Assembly: GCA_017467275.1 (NCBI GenBank)
Contig: JAFTSN010000027.1
Coordinates: forward strand, 103,204 to 167,203
Length of the DNA stretch: 64,000 nucleotides
Origin: Clostridia bacterium
GTDB taxonomy: Bacteria > Bacillota > Clostridia > Christensenellales > Borkfalkiaceae
Reading direction: 5' to 3'
A program made the translations under genes and the position numbers. The number at the start of each line of letters is the position of its first letter. Within the stretch, counting starts at the first letter, position 1. Positions 8,424 to 15,802 of the stretch are shown here, in pieces. A model generated the notes under the pieces. That model saw nothing but the letters and a program-made list of their open reading frames with translations. It was not told the DNA's origin and searched no databases.

Positions 8424-9266
8424 TTACTCCTCCCAGATAAACAGCACGCCGAGGGTGTTGCGCCCGCAATGCCCCGTGACGACGGAGCCCGCGACCGTCT
8501 CAATCACTTCCTCGAAATCAAACTCCGCTTTGACCTTTTCTATCGCCAATTCCACAAGCTCTCTATCCGCGCTCGAATGGGTGACGAAGCAACGGGTTTT
8601 ATCGTATTTAAGATAGGTGTTTTTCAGATCCTCAATATACGATTTAATGCAAATTCTCATCTTCCCGCGATATTTCTTTTTCGCGAGCAACGCCCCGTCC
8701 ACCATGTCGATCATGGGGTGTATCCCGAGCAAATTCGCCCCGTACATCGCCATACGCGAGCATCTGCCGCCCTTATAAAGATAGTCGAGCCGATCGGGGA
8801 TAAAGGAGGTGTTCACCTTATCGCGAAGCGCCAGAATCGTGTTTTCAATCTCCTCTGCGCTCTTGCCCGCATCGCGAAGATCGACAGCTTTCATAACGAG
8901 GAGCCCCTGCCCCGAGGACAGCGCCTTACTGTCAATGACGCGCACCTTTCCGCCGAACTCCTTTGCCGCCTGAACGGCACACGAATTGCAGACGGAGCAT
9001 TTCGAGGAAATATTAAAATGAATGACCTCGTCGCCGTTAGAGACGTACTTTGCAAAAAACTCCTTATATTCTTCCGCTGTGGACGCGCTCGTTTTAGGCA
9101 AAATCCCCGTCTTTTCCACAAAGGCAAAGATATCCTTCGGCTCGATATCCACGCCGTCGTAAAAGGTGTCTGTGTCAAGAACGACCTTTAAGGGCATGAT
9201 CTCAATGCCCCGCTCCTTAATGAGCGAGCCGAGATCGCAGGTGCTGTCAGATGAAATACGAATCAT
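8424..9266 (-). CDS. DegV family fatty-acid-binding protein
   Basis: 280 residues, typical for DegV/FakB. N-terminal IRISSDSTCDL, then KTSASTAEEY, then the hinge with DSKALSSGQGLLV; the C-terminal half includes RLDYLYKGGRCSR. Family members bind long-chain fatty acids and present them to the kinase FakA for phosphorylation; no fakA is visible in this window. The ATG has AAGGAG 8 nt upstream. Confidence 0.9.
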   Translation of the reverse strand: MIRISSDSTCDLGSLIKERGIEIMPLKVVLDTDTFYDGVDIEPKDIFAFVEKTGILPKTSASTAEEYKEFFAKYVSNGDEVIHFNISSKCSVCNSCAVQAAKEFGGKVRVIDSKALSSGQGLLVMKAVDLRDAGKSAEEIENTILALRDKVNTSFIPDRLDYLYKGGRCSRMAMYGANLLGIHPMIDMVDGALLAKKKYRGKMRICIKSYIEDLKNTYLKYDKTRCFVTHSSADRELVELAIEKVKAEFDFEEVIETVAGSVVTGHCGRNTLGVLFIWEE

Positions 9267-9303
9267 GTTGTTTTCTCCTTGTGTTGTATATTCTTTTCGT
9301 TTT

Positions 9304-10041
9304 TCACGTGAATAATTTTCGTAGTTTTTCGTAAGTATCGCGGAAGAAATCCTGAACCTTAAAGACGTATTCTATCCCCTTGCGGTTTTCATACGCCCAA
9401 TCGGACACGACCCCGTAAATATCCGAGACTTTATAAAGTCCGTTTATATGCGAATTTCTCCCGTCAGCCTCGTGGAATCGGTCGTCGAGGCTCCCCTCTC
9501 GGTTATCCCCGAGGAAAAAGATCTCTCCCTCCCCGACGGTATATTCCGAGAATCCGTAGCTGTATATTTTGGAAATATATTCGGGCTCGTGTTCGTATTC
9601 CACAAACTCTGTCCCACCCTTATAGCGGATAAAGAGCTTTCCGCTTTCGGCGTAAACCGTGTCCCCCTCTTTAGCGATCAAACGCTTGATTAAAAGCTGC
9701 GTGCCCGCGGCAAACGGCTTCATGTCCCGATAGAGCGGATCGTGCTTGTCGTAAGCCTTCACGTATTTTCGCACGTCCACGACGATAATATCCCCGTAGT
9801 CGGCGTCCTGACCGTAGCGCATCAAAAGCCGCTCCCCGTCCACGAGCGTGGGCTTCATGGACCCGCCGTCCACCTCCACGCACGCGAAGCTCGACACCCA
9901 CCAAATACGGAAGGTCAACGCAGCCAGCACCAAAAGTGCGAGAATACAATAAAAGCGCAACGTGGAGCCCCGCTCTTTATAGCGGTAGAGCCGCTCGTAA
10001 AGCTCACCGTCCTTTAATTGTTTTTCGCTCTGCTCCCGCAT
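9304..10041 (-). CDS. lepB: Signal peptidase I
   Basis: 245 residues with one N-terminal TM (about 30-50). The catalytic Ser (about 61) is in GGSMKPTL, the Lys in LLIKRLIAKEGDTV, and box E is FFLGDNREGSLDDR, so the Ser-Lys dyad of S26 peptidases is intact. It removes signal peptides on the outer face of the membrane. GGAGG precedes the ATG. A TATAAT lies about 30 nt upstream on the minus strand, suggesting its own promoter. Confidence 0.93.
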   Translation of the reverse strand: MREQSEKQLKDGELYERLYRYKERGSTLRFYCILALLVLAALTFRIWWVSSFACVEVDGGSMKPTLVDGERLLMRYGQDADYGDIIVVDVRKYVKAYDKHDPLYRDMKPFAAGTQLLIKRLIAKEGDTVYAESGKLFIRYKGGTEFVEYEHEPEYISKIYSYGFSEYTVGEGEIFFLGDNREGSLDDRFHEADGRNSHINGLYKVSDIYGVVSDWAYENRKGIEYVFKVQDFFRDTYEKLRKLFT

Positions 10042-10112
10042 CGCCTGTCCTCCGAATTTTCCTATAATTATACTCTTTTAATATGAAATTCCCGTGATCT
10101 CAAAGTGAGGGT

Positions 10113-10310
10113 TTATAGCGAGTCCTCCCCGCCCTTCTGCCTTTTCACGGCGCGCGCCCGCTTTTTTATCTCGTCGCGGGTGAGATTGATAAACCTCCCG
10201 CAGGTCATGCACTTGAGCTTAATATCCGCGCCCACCCGCACGACCAGCCAATCCCCGCCGCCGCAGGGATGCGCCTTTTTCATCGTGACTAAATCGTTCA
10301 ACGCAACCAT
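10113..10310 (-). CDS. DUF951 family small protein
   Basis: 65 residues from ATG 10310, preceded by GAGGGCGG; the longer reading overlaps the upstream gene. MKKAHPCGGGDWLVVRVGAD followed by CMTCGRFINL is diagnostic of DUF951 (YyzM-like), a small zinc-binding-looking protein often near parB or rpsF in Firmicutes. No biochemical function is established. It begins 7 nt after the stop of the hydrolase gene. Confidence 0.88.
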   Translation of the reverse strand: MVALNDLVTMKKAHPCGGGDWLVVRVGADIKLKCMTCGRFINLTRDEIKKRARAVKRQKGGEDSL

Positions 10311-10317
10311 GCCGCCC

Positions 10318-12063
10318 TCACAGCCAAAGAATGTTTGTAACCGCAAACTCCTCGTCCTCGTTTTCGCCGTAGAACGAAAGGGAGAGCCCTTGGGCAAAGC
10401 TTCTGAGCGGCTCGCCCGTCTCCGTATTCTTGAAATCCTTTGCCTGCACGATCACGCGCTTCCATTTCCCGCCGCCCTTAACGTCCGTCGTGAATTCGTA
10501 GCACTTGGTCCTTGAGCCCTCGCCGACAACCTCCACGGCAAGCCGAAGCGAACAGTCCGTCCGCGCATATGCGTCAAATTCGAGCAGTGCGCCCTCGTCC
10601 GCCACGTTTCTCGGCGAACTGATTTTATACGTCTTAATCCCCGCAGGCGAATGGAATCCCTTAATTTGACCATAGCCCTCCACTCGGCGCACCACCGCCT
10701 CGTCCTCGAGGAATATCCCGCCGAGCGCAGAGGGAACGCAGTCGGCAACGCCGAAACAATCGTCATCCTCTCCCGAGCAGATCACGCGGCTTCTAACCAC
10801 CCGTTTTTCCGTCCGTTCCAGCTTCTTCACGGCAATCTTGGAAACGATTTTAAAGCCGTTGATATATTTTGCATAGGCATAGGCATACGCATACGCCGCC
10901 CCCTCAAAGGGCACCGCCTCTGCGGAGATCTTCCCGCCGACGACGTTCTTCCCGTCCGCAACGAGAATTCTCTGCCAATTTCGGAACTCCGACTCGGTCT
11001 GCTCACCCGTTTCGGCATAGAAAATGCCGACCTCCTCCATCAGCCCGTCCTCGTCGAACTCGACGTCCACCTTGAGCCGTCCCTCCTCCGCCGTCAGCGA
11101 AACGAGGGCAGGACGGGGAATATAAATCTCCCGTTCCTTTAAGTGTTTTTCAAGAAAGAGCTCCATGTCCTTGAGCCCGTGCAGACCGATACACGCCCCG
11201 CTCGCCGTCGAATATTCGATTGCACTGCCGTCGGGACACCCCGCGCGAGAGAACGTGTCATACGCTCTGTCGTAATCCACGCTTTCCTCCCGCATCGCGC
11301 AAAGCACGAGCACGGGACACTTCACAAAGGGCGCATAGGACTGCGACTCAATTCCCGCAATATAGCGTCTTCTCTCGTCGCTCAGCTTACTCTCCGCGCT
11401 ATCCTCGAACTTCCCAAGCGCAAGGTACGCCTGCCAGCCGATCGCGTTGATGGGCACGCCGCATTTCACGGAGGGCGACAACATCACCTTCCATGCCAAA
11501 TCCCCGCCGATACGGCTCCCCACAACGCCGATATTGGAAACGTCCTCCCGTGTCTTTAAATACTCAATCGAGGAAAGCGCGACGTAGAGCCATTCAAACC
11601 AACAGGTCTCCTCAGCCGAGCCCTTTAAAAAGTAAAGCCCGCCCACACTCGAAAAATTCGCATAGGACAGCGAGGGTGGATAGACGGTGTATTCCTCCTT
11701 TTGCGGCACCAGCTCCATCTGCACGGCGTCCCCGTCGGCTTCCGCCGCGGGCTTTCCGAGATAATCGGGCGCAAGCACGCCGTAGCCCTTTCCCACAAAA
11801 TATTCGGTGAGCTCCTCCTCGTGTCTCGCCCAATCGGCGTCGAACGCGTCTGCCAACAAAACGACGACGGGCACTTTCCCGCCCGTCACAGGTCGGGAGA
11901 ACTTGGCGAAAACGCGGGTTGCGCCGTCCTGCACGCGGTGCGAAAAATAGCGCGCTTTTTGCGTGCGGAAGCCGAAAGGAGAGAGAATTTCCTCTTCTTC
12001 TTCGACCCCGAGCTCCCCTTTCAGGTCTATTTTTTTGAACAGTGCGACCGCGCTTAAGATCAT
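10318..12063 (-). CDS. Alpha/beta hydrolase (dienelactone hydrolase/acetyl-esterase-like) with C-terminal beta-domain
   Basis: 581 residues. Residues about 60-320 look like an alpha/beta hydrolase: strand KVPVVVLLADAFDADW, nucleophile elbow VVGSRIGGDLA (GxSxG), and a late His in GACIGLHGL. The remainder (about 330-581) is predicted mostly beta and ends in a stretch resembling a carbohydrate-binding or jelly-roll module (KWKRVIVQAKDFKN). There is no signal peptide, so it probably acts in the cytoplasm on an esterified sugar or similar; the substrate is unknown. GGGAG lies 7 nt before the ATG. Confidence 0.65.
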   Translation of the reverse strand: MILSAVALFKKIDLKGELGVEEEEEILSPFGFRTQKARYFSHRVQDGATRVFAKFSRPVTGGKVPVVVLLADAFDADWARHEEELTEYFVGKGYGVLAPDYLGKPAAEADGDAVQMELVPQKEEYTVYPPSLSYANFSSVGGLYFLKGSAEETCWFEWLYVALSSIEYLKTREDVSNIGVVGSRIGGDLAWKVMLSPSVKCGVPINAIGWQAYLALGKFEDSAESKLSDERRRYIAGIESQSYAPFVKCPVLVLCAMREESVDYDRAYDTFSRAGCPDGSAIEYSTASGACIGLHGLKDMELFLEKHLKEREIYIPRPALVSLTAEEGRLKVDVEFDEDGLMEEVGIFYAETGEQTESEFRNWQRILVADGKNVVGGKISAEAVPFEGAAYAYAYAYAKYINGFKIVSKIAVKKLERTEKRVVRSRVICSGEDDDCFGVADCVPSALGGIFLEDEAVVRRVEGYGQIKGFHSPAGIKTYKISSPRNVADEGALLEFDAYARTDCSLRLAVEVVGEGSRTKCYEFTTDVKGGGKWKRVIVQAKDFKNTETGEPLRSFAQGLSLSFYGENEDEEFAVTNILWL

Positions 12064-12132
12064 TTGCCGTCTCCCAATGCTGGATTTTTTGCCGTAATTT
12101 TTCTTTTTTCTTGAAAAACCGAACGGAATACC

Positions 12133-12161
12133 TTGCTTTTCCGTCGGAAAAAAGCTATAAT
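12133..12161 (+). promoter_or_regulatory. Sigma-A promoter of the DnaD-type gene
   Basis: TTGCTT at 12133, 17-nt spacer, TATAAT at 12156-12161. The leader to the ATG is about 150 nt, A-rich near the start codon, and otherwise unremarkable. The region 12064-12318 holds this promoter and probably the divergent one for the hydrolase. Confidence 0.75.
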
Positions 12162-12318
12162 GTACCTATCCCCCTTTCCAAAAGGGCGTGAAACCCGATA
12201 CTATTCTATTATACAACATTTCTTCCGAGAAAGCAACAAAACGCGAAAGGAAGAATAAAATTTTTCCGCAAAAACAGTCGAAAAATATCAGCGCCGAAAA
12301 AAAACGAGGAAGTAGATC

Positions 12319-14067
12319 ATGGCATTTTGTTCCTTCTCCAGAGAATTTAATGAAAACGCGTGCACGGAAGTGGAAAACCGCTTTATAACGAAGTATCTTC
12401 CCGTAGCGGACGGCTTTGCCGTAAAGGTCTATCTCTACGGCTTATATCTCTGCCGTTGCAAAGACTCGGATTTTTCCCTGCGCTCAATGGCGGAGGTTTT
12501 GAAAGCAGAGGAAAAAGCGATAGCCGACGCCTTCCGTTTTTGGGAGGATTACGACCTCGTCGAGATCCTCTCCGACGATCCCTTCGCCGTCAATTATCTG
12601 CCCGTTAGAAACGACGGCAGCCGCCCCAAAAAGATCCGCTACGAGCACTATGGCGACTTCAATAAAGAACTTCAGCGGAAAATGCAGTCGGTGGGCAAAT
12701 TCGTGTCCTATAACGACTCTATCAAATACATGCGCTTTTTAGAGGAAAACGACATTCAGCCGCAGGCATTCCTCTTGATCGCGGAATACTGTATCAATAA
12801 GCAGGGCGAAGCCGTCTCCCCCTCCTATATCTTCAATAAGGCGAAAAAATTTCTCGCGAACGGCTGGAATACCTATGAGCAGGTCGAGCGCGAGCTCTCG
12901 AGCTATAACGCCAACGAAAAGGACGTTACCGCCGTATTCAACGCCCTCTCCATCTACCGAAAGCCCGACGAAACGGACTACGCGCTCTACCGCAAATGGA
13001 CGGAGGAGCAGGGCTTTAAGCGGGACGGCGTTTTAGAGGCGGCGAAAAAGCTCAAGCGCGGCAGTATGGAAACACTCAGCTTGCTTCTTTTCGAGCTCTT
13101 TGAAAAGGGTAAGACGTCCGCGGCTGATATCCGTGCCTATCTTGCCGAGCGGGATATGCTCTCCGCGCTCACCTTCAAGATCGCGAGAAAGCTGGGCGTT
13201 AAAGTCTCCAACCCCGCGCCCTATATCGACGAATACACGGAAAAATGGTACACCTACGGCTTCGAGGAAGACGCCCTTTTTGCGCTTGCGCTCTTTTGCA
13301 TGAAGACGGACCGCGGCGATTTCGGAAGCATGGACGAGCTTATTAAAAAGCTCTTTAAAAGCGGCGTCGTAGCAAGTGAGGCAATCGGCGAGTACTTAAA
13401 GGTCAAAAACGACGAATTAAAACTCTTTATTAAGCTTCAAACCTATCTCGGTCCCCTCAAAAAGAGCGAAGCCAACCTCTCCTTGATCGAGACGTGGCGG
13501 GAATGGAGCTTCTCCGACGAAATGATTTTGGAAGCGGCAAAACGCTCCGCAGGCAGTGCCGCCCCCATTCCCTATATGAATAAAATTTTGTCCGATTGGA
13601 AGCACGCGGGCACCTTCACGTTAAGCGCAATCCCCGAAAAAGCCACCTCCCCCGCCCATAGAAGCGCGGCGGCAAATAATGCGGCTGTCGAGGACTTTAA
13701 CGCCAAGGCAGCACGGGAAAAATACTATGCCCGCCTGCGCGACGTTGCGCAATCCTCCGCGGAAAAATACCTCAAAAAAGCCCAGACCTCGGCGCGCTTT
13801 AAAGAAATTTCCACAAAGCTTTCGCGCATGGAATACGAGCTTGCCCGCGCGGAAATCTCCGCCCCCGAAAAGCTCCCCGCCCTCCAAGCGGAAAAGCGCG
13901 CGCTCTTAAAGGAGCGTAGCGACATTTTAAAGGGTATGAATTTAACGGAAACCATGCTTTCCCCGCAATATAAATGCAAAAAGTGCTCTGACACGGGCTT
14001 TTTATCGGACGGCACGGCTTGCGACTGCTATCCGCAAGGTGGCGAAAGCGGCGGCGCCGTGAGTTAA
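12319..14067 (+). CDS. DnaD-domain replication protein with DnaI-like zinc tail
   Basis: 582 residues; GAGGAAG precedes the ATG. The N-terminal winged helix (about 15-95, with SLRSMAEVLKAEEKAIADAF) and the repeated helical C-terminal DnaD segments (about 125-200 and 210-270) match primosomal DnaD/DnaB proteins. After a coiled-coil-like region (about 480-550) it ends with CKKCSDTGF...CDC, the zinc motif normally found at the start of DnaI/DnaC helicase loaders. The ATPase part is absent and a terminator follows at once. It probably helps load DnaB at origins or restart sites. Confidence 0.8.
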   Translation: MAFCSFSREFNENACTEVENRFITKYLPVADGFAVKVYLYGLYLCRCKDSDFSLRSMAEVLKAEEKAIADAFRFWEDYDLVEILSDDPFAVNYLPVRNDGSRPKKIRYEHYGDFNKELQRKMQSVGKFVSYNDSIKYMRFLEENDIQPQAFLLIAEYCINKQGEAVSPSYIFNKAKKFLANGWNTYEQVERELSSYNANEKDVTAVFNALSIYRKPDETDYALYRKWTEEQGFKRDGVLEAAKKLKRGSMETLSLLLFELFEKGKTSAADIRAYLAERDMLSALTFKIARKLGVKVSNPAPYIDEYTEKWYTYGFEEDALFALALFCMKTDRGDFGSMDELIKKLFKSGVVASEAIGEYLKVKNDELKLFIKLQTYLGPLKKSEANLSLIETWREWSFSDEMILEAAKRSAGSAAPIPYMNKILSDWKHAGTFTLSAIPEKATSPAHRSAAANNAAVEDFNAKAAREKYYARLRDVAQSSAEKYLKKAQTSARFKEISTKLSRMEYELARAEISAPEKLPALQAEKRALLKERSDILKGMNLTETMLSPQYKCKKCSDTGFLSDGTACDCYPQGGESGGAVS

Positions 14068-14090
14068 AAAATTCCGCGGGAGAATTTTTT
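14066..14090 (+). terminator. Terminator of the DnaD-type gene
   Basis: AAAAAATTC / GAATTTTTT 9-bp stem around a CGCGGGA loop, overlapping the stop codon. Confidence 0.6.
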
Positions 14091-14109
14091 AAAAAGCATA
14101 TAAAAACGC

Positions 14110-14138
14110 TTGCTTTTTTTAATAAAATCATGTAATAT
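14110..14138 (+). promoter_or_regulatory. Promoter of tRNA-Ser
   Basis: TTGCTT at 14110-14115, 17-nt spacer, TAATAT at 14133-14138; the tRNA begins 35 nt later. Confidence 0.6.
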
Positions 14139-14173
14139 AGAAAGGCTTTCGGGAGAACGGAAGCCGAATAAAT

Positions 14174-14264
14174 GCAGAGATGTCTGAGTGGTTTAAGGAG
14201 CACGATTGGAAATCGTGTGTGGGTTGAAAGCTCACCGGAGGTTCAAATCCTCTTCTCTGCGCCA
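14174..14264 (+). tRNA. tRNA-Ser(GGA), CCA encoded
   Basis: 91-nt class II tRNA: acceptor GCAGAGA/TCTCTGC, discriminator G and CCA at 14262-14264. The anticodon arm is CACGA-TTGGAAA-TCGTG (anticodon GGA, reads UCC/UCU), with a long variable arm and T-loop GTTCAAATC. Its last bases and flank recur 204 bp downstream. Confidence 0.95.
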
Positions 14265-14305
14265 CAAATAACGGACAGGCTAAATGCCTGTCCGTTATTT
14301 GTTTT
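14265..14305 (+). terminator. Terminator of tRNA-Ser
   Basis: A 16-bp perfect stem (14265-14280 with 14286-14301) around TAAAT, followed by TTTT, immediately after the CCA. Confidence 0.9.
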
Positions 14306-14316
14306 CTGCCGAACCT

Positions 14317-14472
14317 AGAAGAGGATTTGAGGGTGGGAGCCGTTTCGCGGGAGCGAAACGCTTTGCCCTATCCTTTTTCTCTTACGTTTAACTCCACGGC
14401 AAAGTCGACAATTAACAATTGTCGAGCGGGGCGCGCCGCTAAAGGCGCTAATCCTCTTCTCTGCGCCACAAA
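14317..14472 (+). repeat. tRNA-Ser 3'-end element: inverted copy, three hairpins, direct copy
   Basis: Bases 14317-14330 are the reverse complement of the tRNA T-arm and acceptor region 14243-14256. Bases 14450-14472 repeat the tRNA 3' end plus CCA and flank (14246-14268) without a mismatch over 23 nt. Between them are hairpins CGTTTCGC-GGGA-GCGAAACG (14341-14360), CGACAATT-AAC-AATTGTCG (14406-14424) and GCGCC-based pairing near 14431-14447. A new terminator follows. No open reading frame of note is present. The layout matches the repeats beside tRNA-Leu. Confidence 0.8.
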
Positions 14473-14496
14473 CAGCGGGTTTTCCCGCTGTTTTTT
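14473..14496 (+). terminator. Second terminator after the duplicated tRNA-Ser 3' end
   Basis: CAGCGGG-TTTT-CCCGCTG followed by TTTTTT, placed relative to the duplicated 3' end just as the first terminator is placed relative to the tRNA. Confidence 0.85.
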
Positions 14497-14603
14497 CTTC
14501 CTCCGACGTTGCATAAAAGACTTGACCCCATTTCTGACCCCAAAATCCACGACGCACAATTATTATATTTTTAATAAAGTTTCAAGCAGTAAACCGAAAA
14601 TTC

Positions 14604-14632
14604 TTGCGTTTTTTGTCGTCTTATGTTATACT
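14604..14632 (+). promoter_or_regulatory. Promoter and long leader of the first lipoprotein gene
   Basis: TTGCGT at 14604-14609, 17-nt spacer, TATACT at 14627-14632. The predicted leader is about 178 nt and contains CCTCG...CGAGG and CCGC-TTTTGA-GGCGG hairpins; no known riboswitch class was recognised. A second start nearer the gene (TATAGT around 14779) is possible. Confidence 0.5.
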
Positions 14633-14816
14633 ATAAAGGAATAAGTCGAACCCGATTTTGCTTGGCGAATTTTGCGCCATCCAGCGTTAAAATCCTTGAC
14701 AAACCCCTCGCATTATAATGACAACGAGGAAAAAATAGCCAAAAATCCGCTTTTGAGGCGGGTTCAGTTTATTCTTTTATAGTATATACAAAGGAATTTT
14801 ATAAAGGAGCTTTCCC

Positions 14817-15413
14817 ATGAAAAAAATCGTATCATTTTTATTAACCGTATGCACAACTCTTTCCGTCGGCACTATGCTCACGGCTTGCGAAGAACCCGTC
14901 GACCCTGAACTCAGCAGCGGCGTCAACGAAGAAACATGGAACACCGCCGTTGCCCCCGCAAACTTTGACAACGTGACCTTTAGCATAGAAGGCGCCTTCT
15001 TGGACGGCTTGGCTGAAGGCAATGAAGGCGGAGAATTTTCATATGTCTGCAAAGTGGACGGAGATTCCGCCACAATGAACGGAGAAACGCTTGGCAGTGA
15101 ATCTGTGGCAGGGCTTAAGAGCGTATACATCAACACCGCCATTGAGATTATTGAGGATTTCGCAAAATTCACCTACGACGAAGACAGCAAAACCTATAAA
15201 AGCAATCAGGATATTATCTATACTGTAACCGTAATGGGTTACGAAGCCGAAATCACGGCAAAAGACGTTGTGGTTACGGTGGACGCAAATACAAATATTG
15301 CCTCGATTTTCTGCACCATGGTACAAAGCTTTTCACAAAACGGCGTTCCCACACAGTACACCTTAAGCATCACGTTTACTTACAGTAACTACGGCACAAC
15401 AGTTATCGCATAA
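14817..15413 (+). CDS. Lipoprotein of unknown function (paralogue of 16949-17620)
   Basis: 198 residues. A lipoprotein signal peptide ends with lipobox LTAC (Cys near residue 25), so the mature protein should be anchored on the outer membrane face. The body begins with a WNTAVAPANFDNVTF motif shared with the paralogue 1.5 kb downstream (WQKAVAERNFLNFTL) and is predicted to be beta-rich. AAAGGAG lies 7 nt before the ATG. No catalytic motif is visible. A strong terminator follows, so the gene is monocistronic. Confidence 0.8.
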   Translation: MKKIVSFLLTVCTTLSVGTMLTACEEPVDPELSSGVNEETWNTAVAPANFDNVTFSIEGAFLDGLAEGNEGGEFSYVCKVDGDSATMNGETLGSESVAGLKSVYINTAIEIIEDFAKFTYDEDSKTYKSNQDIIYTVTVMGYEAEITAKDVVVTVDANTNIASIFCTMVQSFSQNGVPTQYTLSITFTYSNYGTTVIA

Positions 15414-15430
15414 CCCCAAAAAATAAAATG

Positions 15431-15470
15431 AACAAGAGACGGGAAAGGTTCTCCCGTTTCTTGTTTTTTT
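15431..15470 (+). terminator. Terminator of the first lipoprotein gene
   Basis: AACAAGAGACGGGA pairs with TCTCCCGTTTCTTGTT (minor mismatch), followed by T7. Confidence 0.85.
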
Positions 15471-15490
15471 GCTACGTTGCCGTTTTTTGC

Positions 15491-15519
15491 TTGACTTAAT
15501 CCCCTTTATCGTTTATATT
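15491..15519 (+). promoter_or_regulatory. Promoter of candidate small RNA 1
   Basis: TTGACT, 17-nt spacer, TATATT. No ribosome site or reading frame follows. Confidence 0.7.
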
Positions 15520-15525
15520 ATCTCT

Positions 15526-15616
15526 AAAGAAAGTAGTTGACTCGGTATTAGCCTCACGGCTTTTGTCCTCGGAGCCCCGCCAAAGGAAGCATATACTTGC
15601 GGATACTTTCTTTTTT
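15526..15616 (+). ncRNA. Candidate small RNA 1 (about 91 nt)
   Basis: Seven nt after a consensus promoter the sequence AAAGAAAGTA begins, and it pairs with TACTTTCTTT at 15604-15613, followed by a T run. The 5' and 3' ends therefore close into one 10-bp stem that doubles as terminator. Inside are AGCC-TCAC-GGCT and CCGC...GCGG helices. It is too short and lacks the internal bulge expected for 6S RNA, and it lacks the SRP RNA GGAAGCAGCC-type core. The class is not recognised. Confidence 0.55.
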
Positions 15617-15631
15617 ATTTTCTCAAAACCG

Positions 15632-15660
15632 TTGACTTTTTTCCAAAAATCGATTATACT
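15632..15660 (+). promoter_or_regulatory. Promoter of candidate small RNA 2
   Basis: TTGACT, 17-nt spacer, TATACT. Confidence 0.7.
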
Positions 15661-15666
15661 AATATT

Positions 15667-15802
15667 GTAGCCGTAAGGTTACAAAAAATTGGGCTTGCGC
15701 TATGTTCGTTGGCGAATCGTATATCGCAGGGCTTGCCCAATAATATAATCAGGTATGGGTATAGCCCCTACACCCCCGGACTTATAGGCGCCGGGGTTTT
15801 TT
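15667..15802 (+). ncRNA. Candidate structured small RNA 2 (about 136 nt)
   Basis: Downstream of the promoter come TGTAGCC-GTAA-GGTTACA (7 bp, GNRA loop), then ATTGGGC...GCCCAAT enclosing TTGCG/CGCAG and TTCG-TTGG-CGAA, then GGG-TATAG-CCC, then a CCCCGG/CCGGGG terminator with T6 at 15774-15802. No reading frame with a ribosome site is present. The nested helices and self-contained promoter and terminator argue for a functional RNA. The terminator overlaps the 3' end of the convergent esterase gene. Confidence 0.55.

Noticed and set aside
14241-14472. Integrated phage or genomic island flanked by att sites at tRNA-Ser
   Set aside because: Only about 200 bp lies between the duplicated 3' ends, with no integrase or cargo.
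14696-14719. TTGACA followed by TATAAT upstream of the first lipoprotein
   Set aside because: The spacer is only 12 nt, too short for a sigma-A promoter.
15526-15802. 6S or SRP RNA
   Set aside because: Neither candidate shows the long bulged hairpin of 6S nor the conserved SRP domain IV core.
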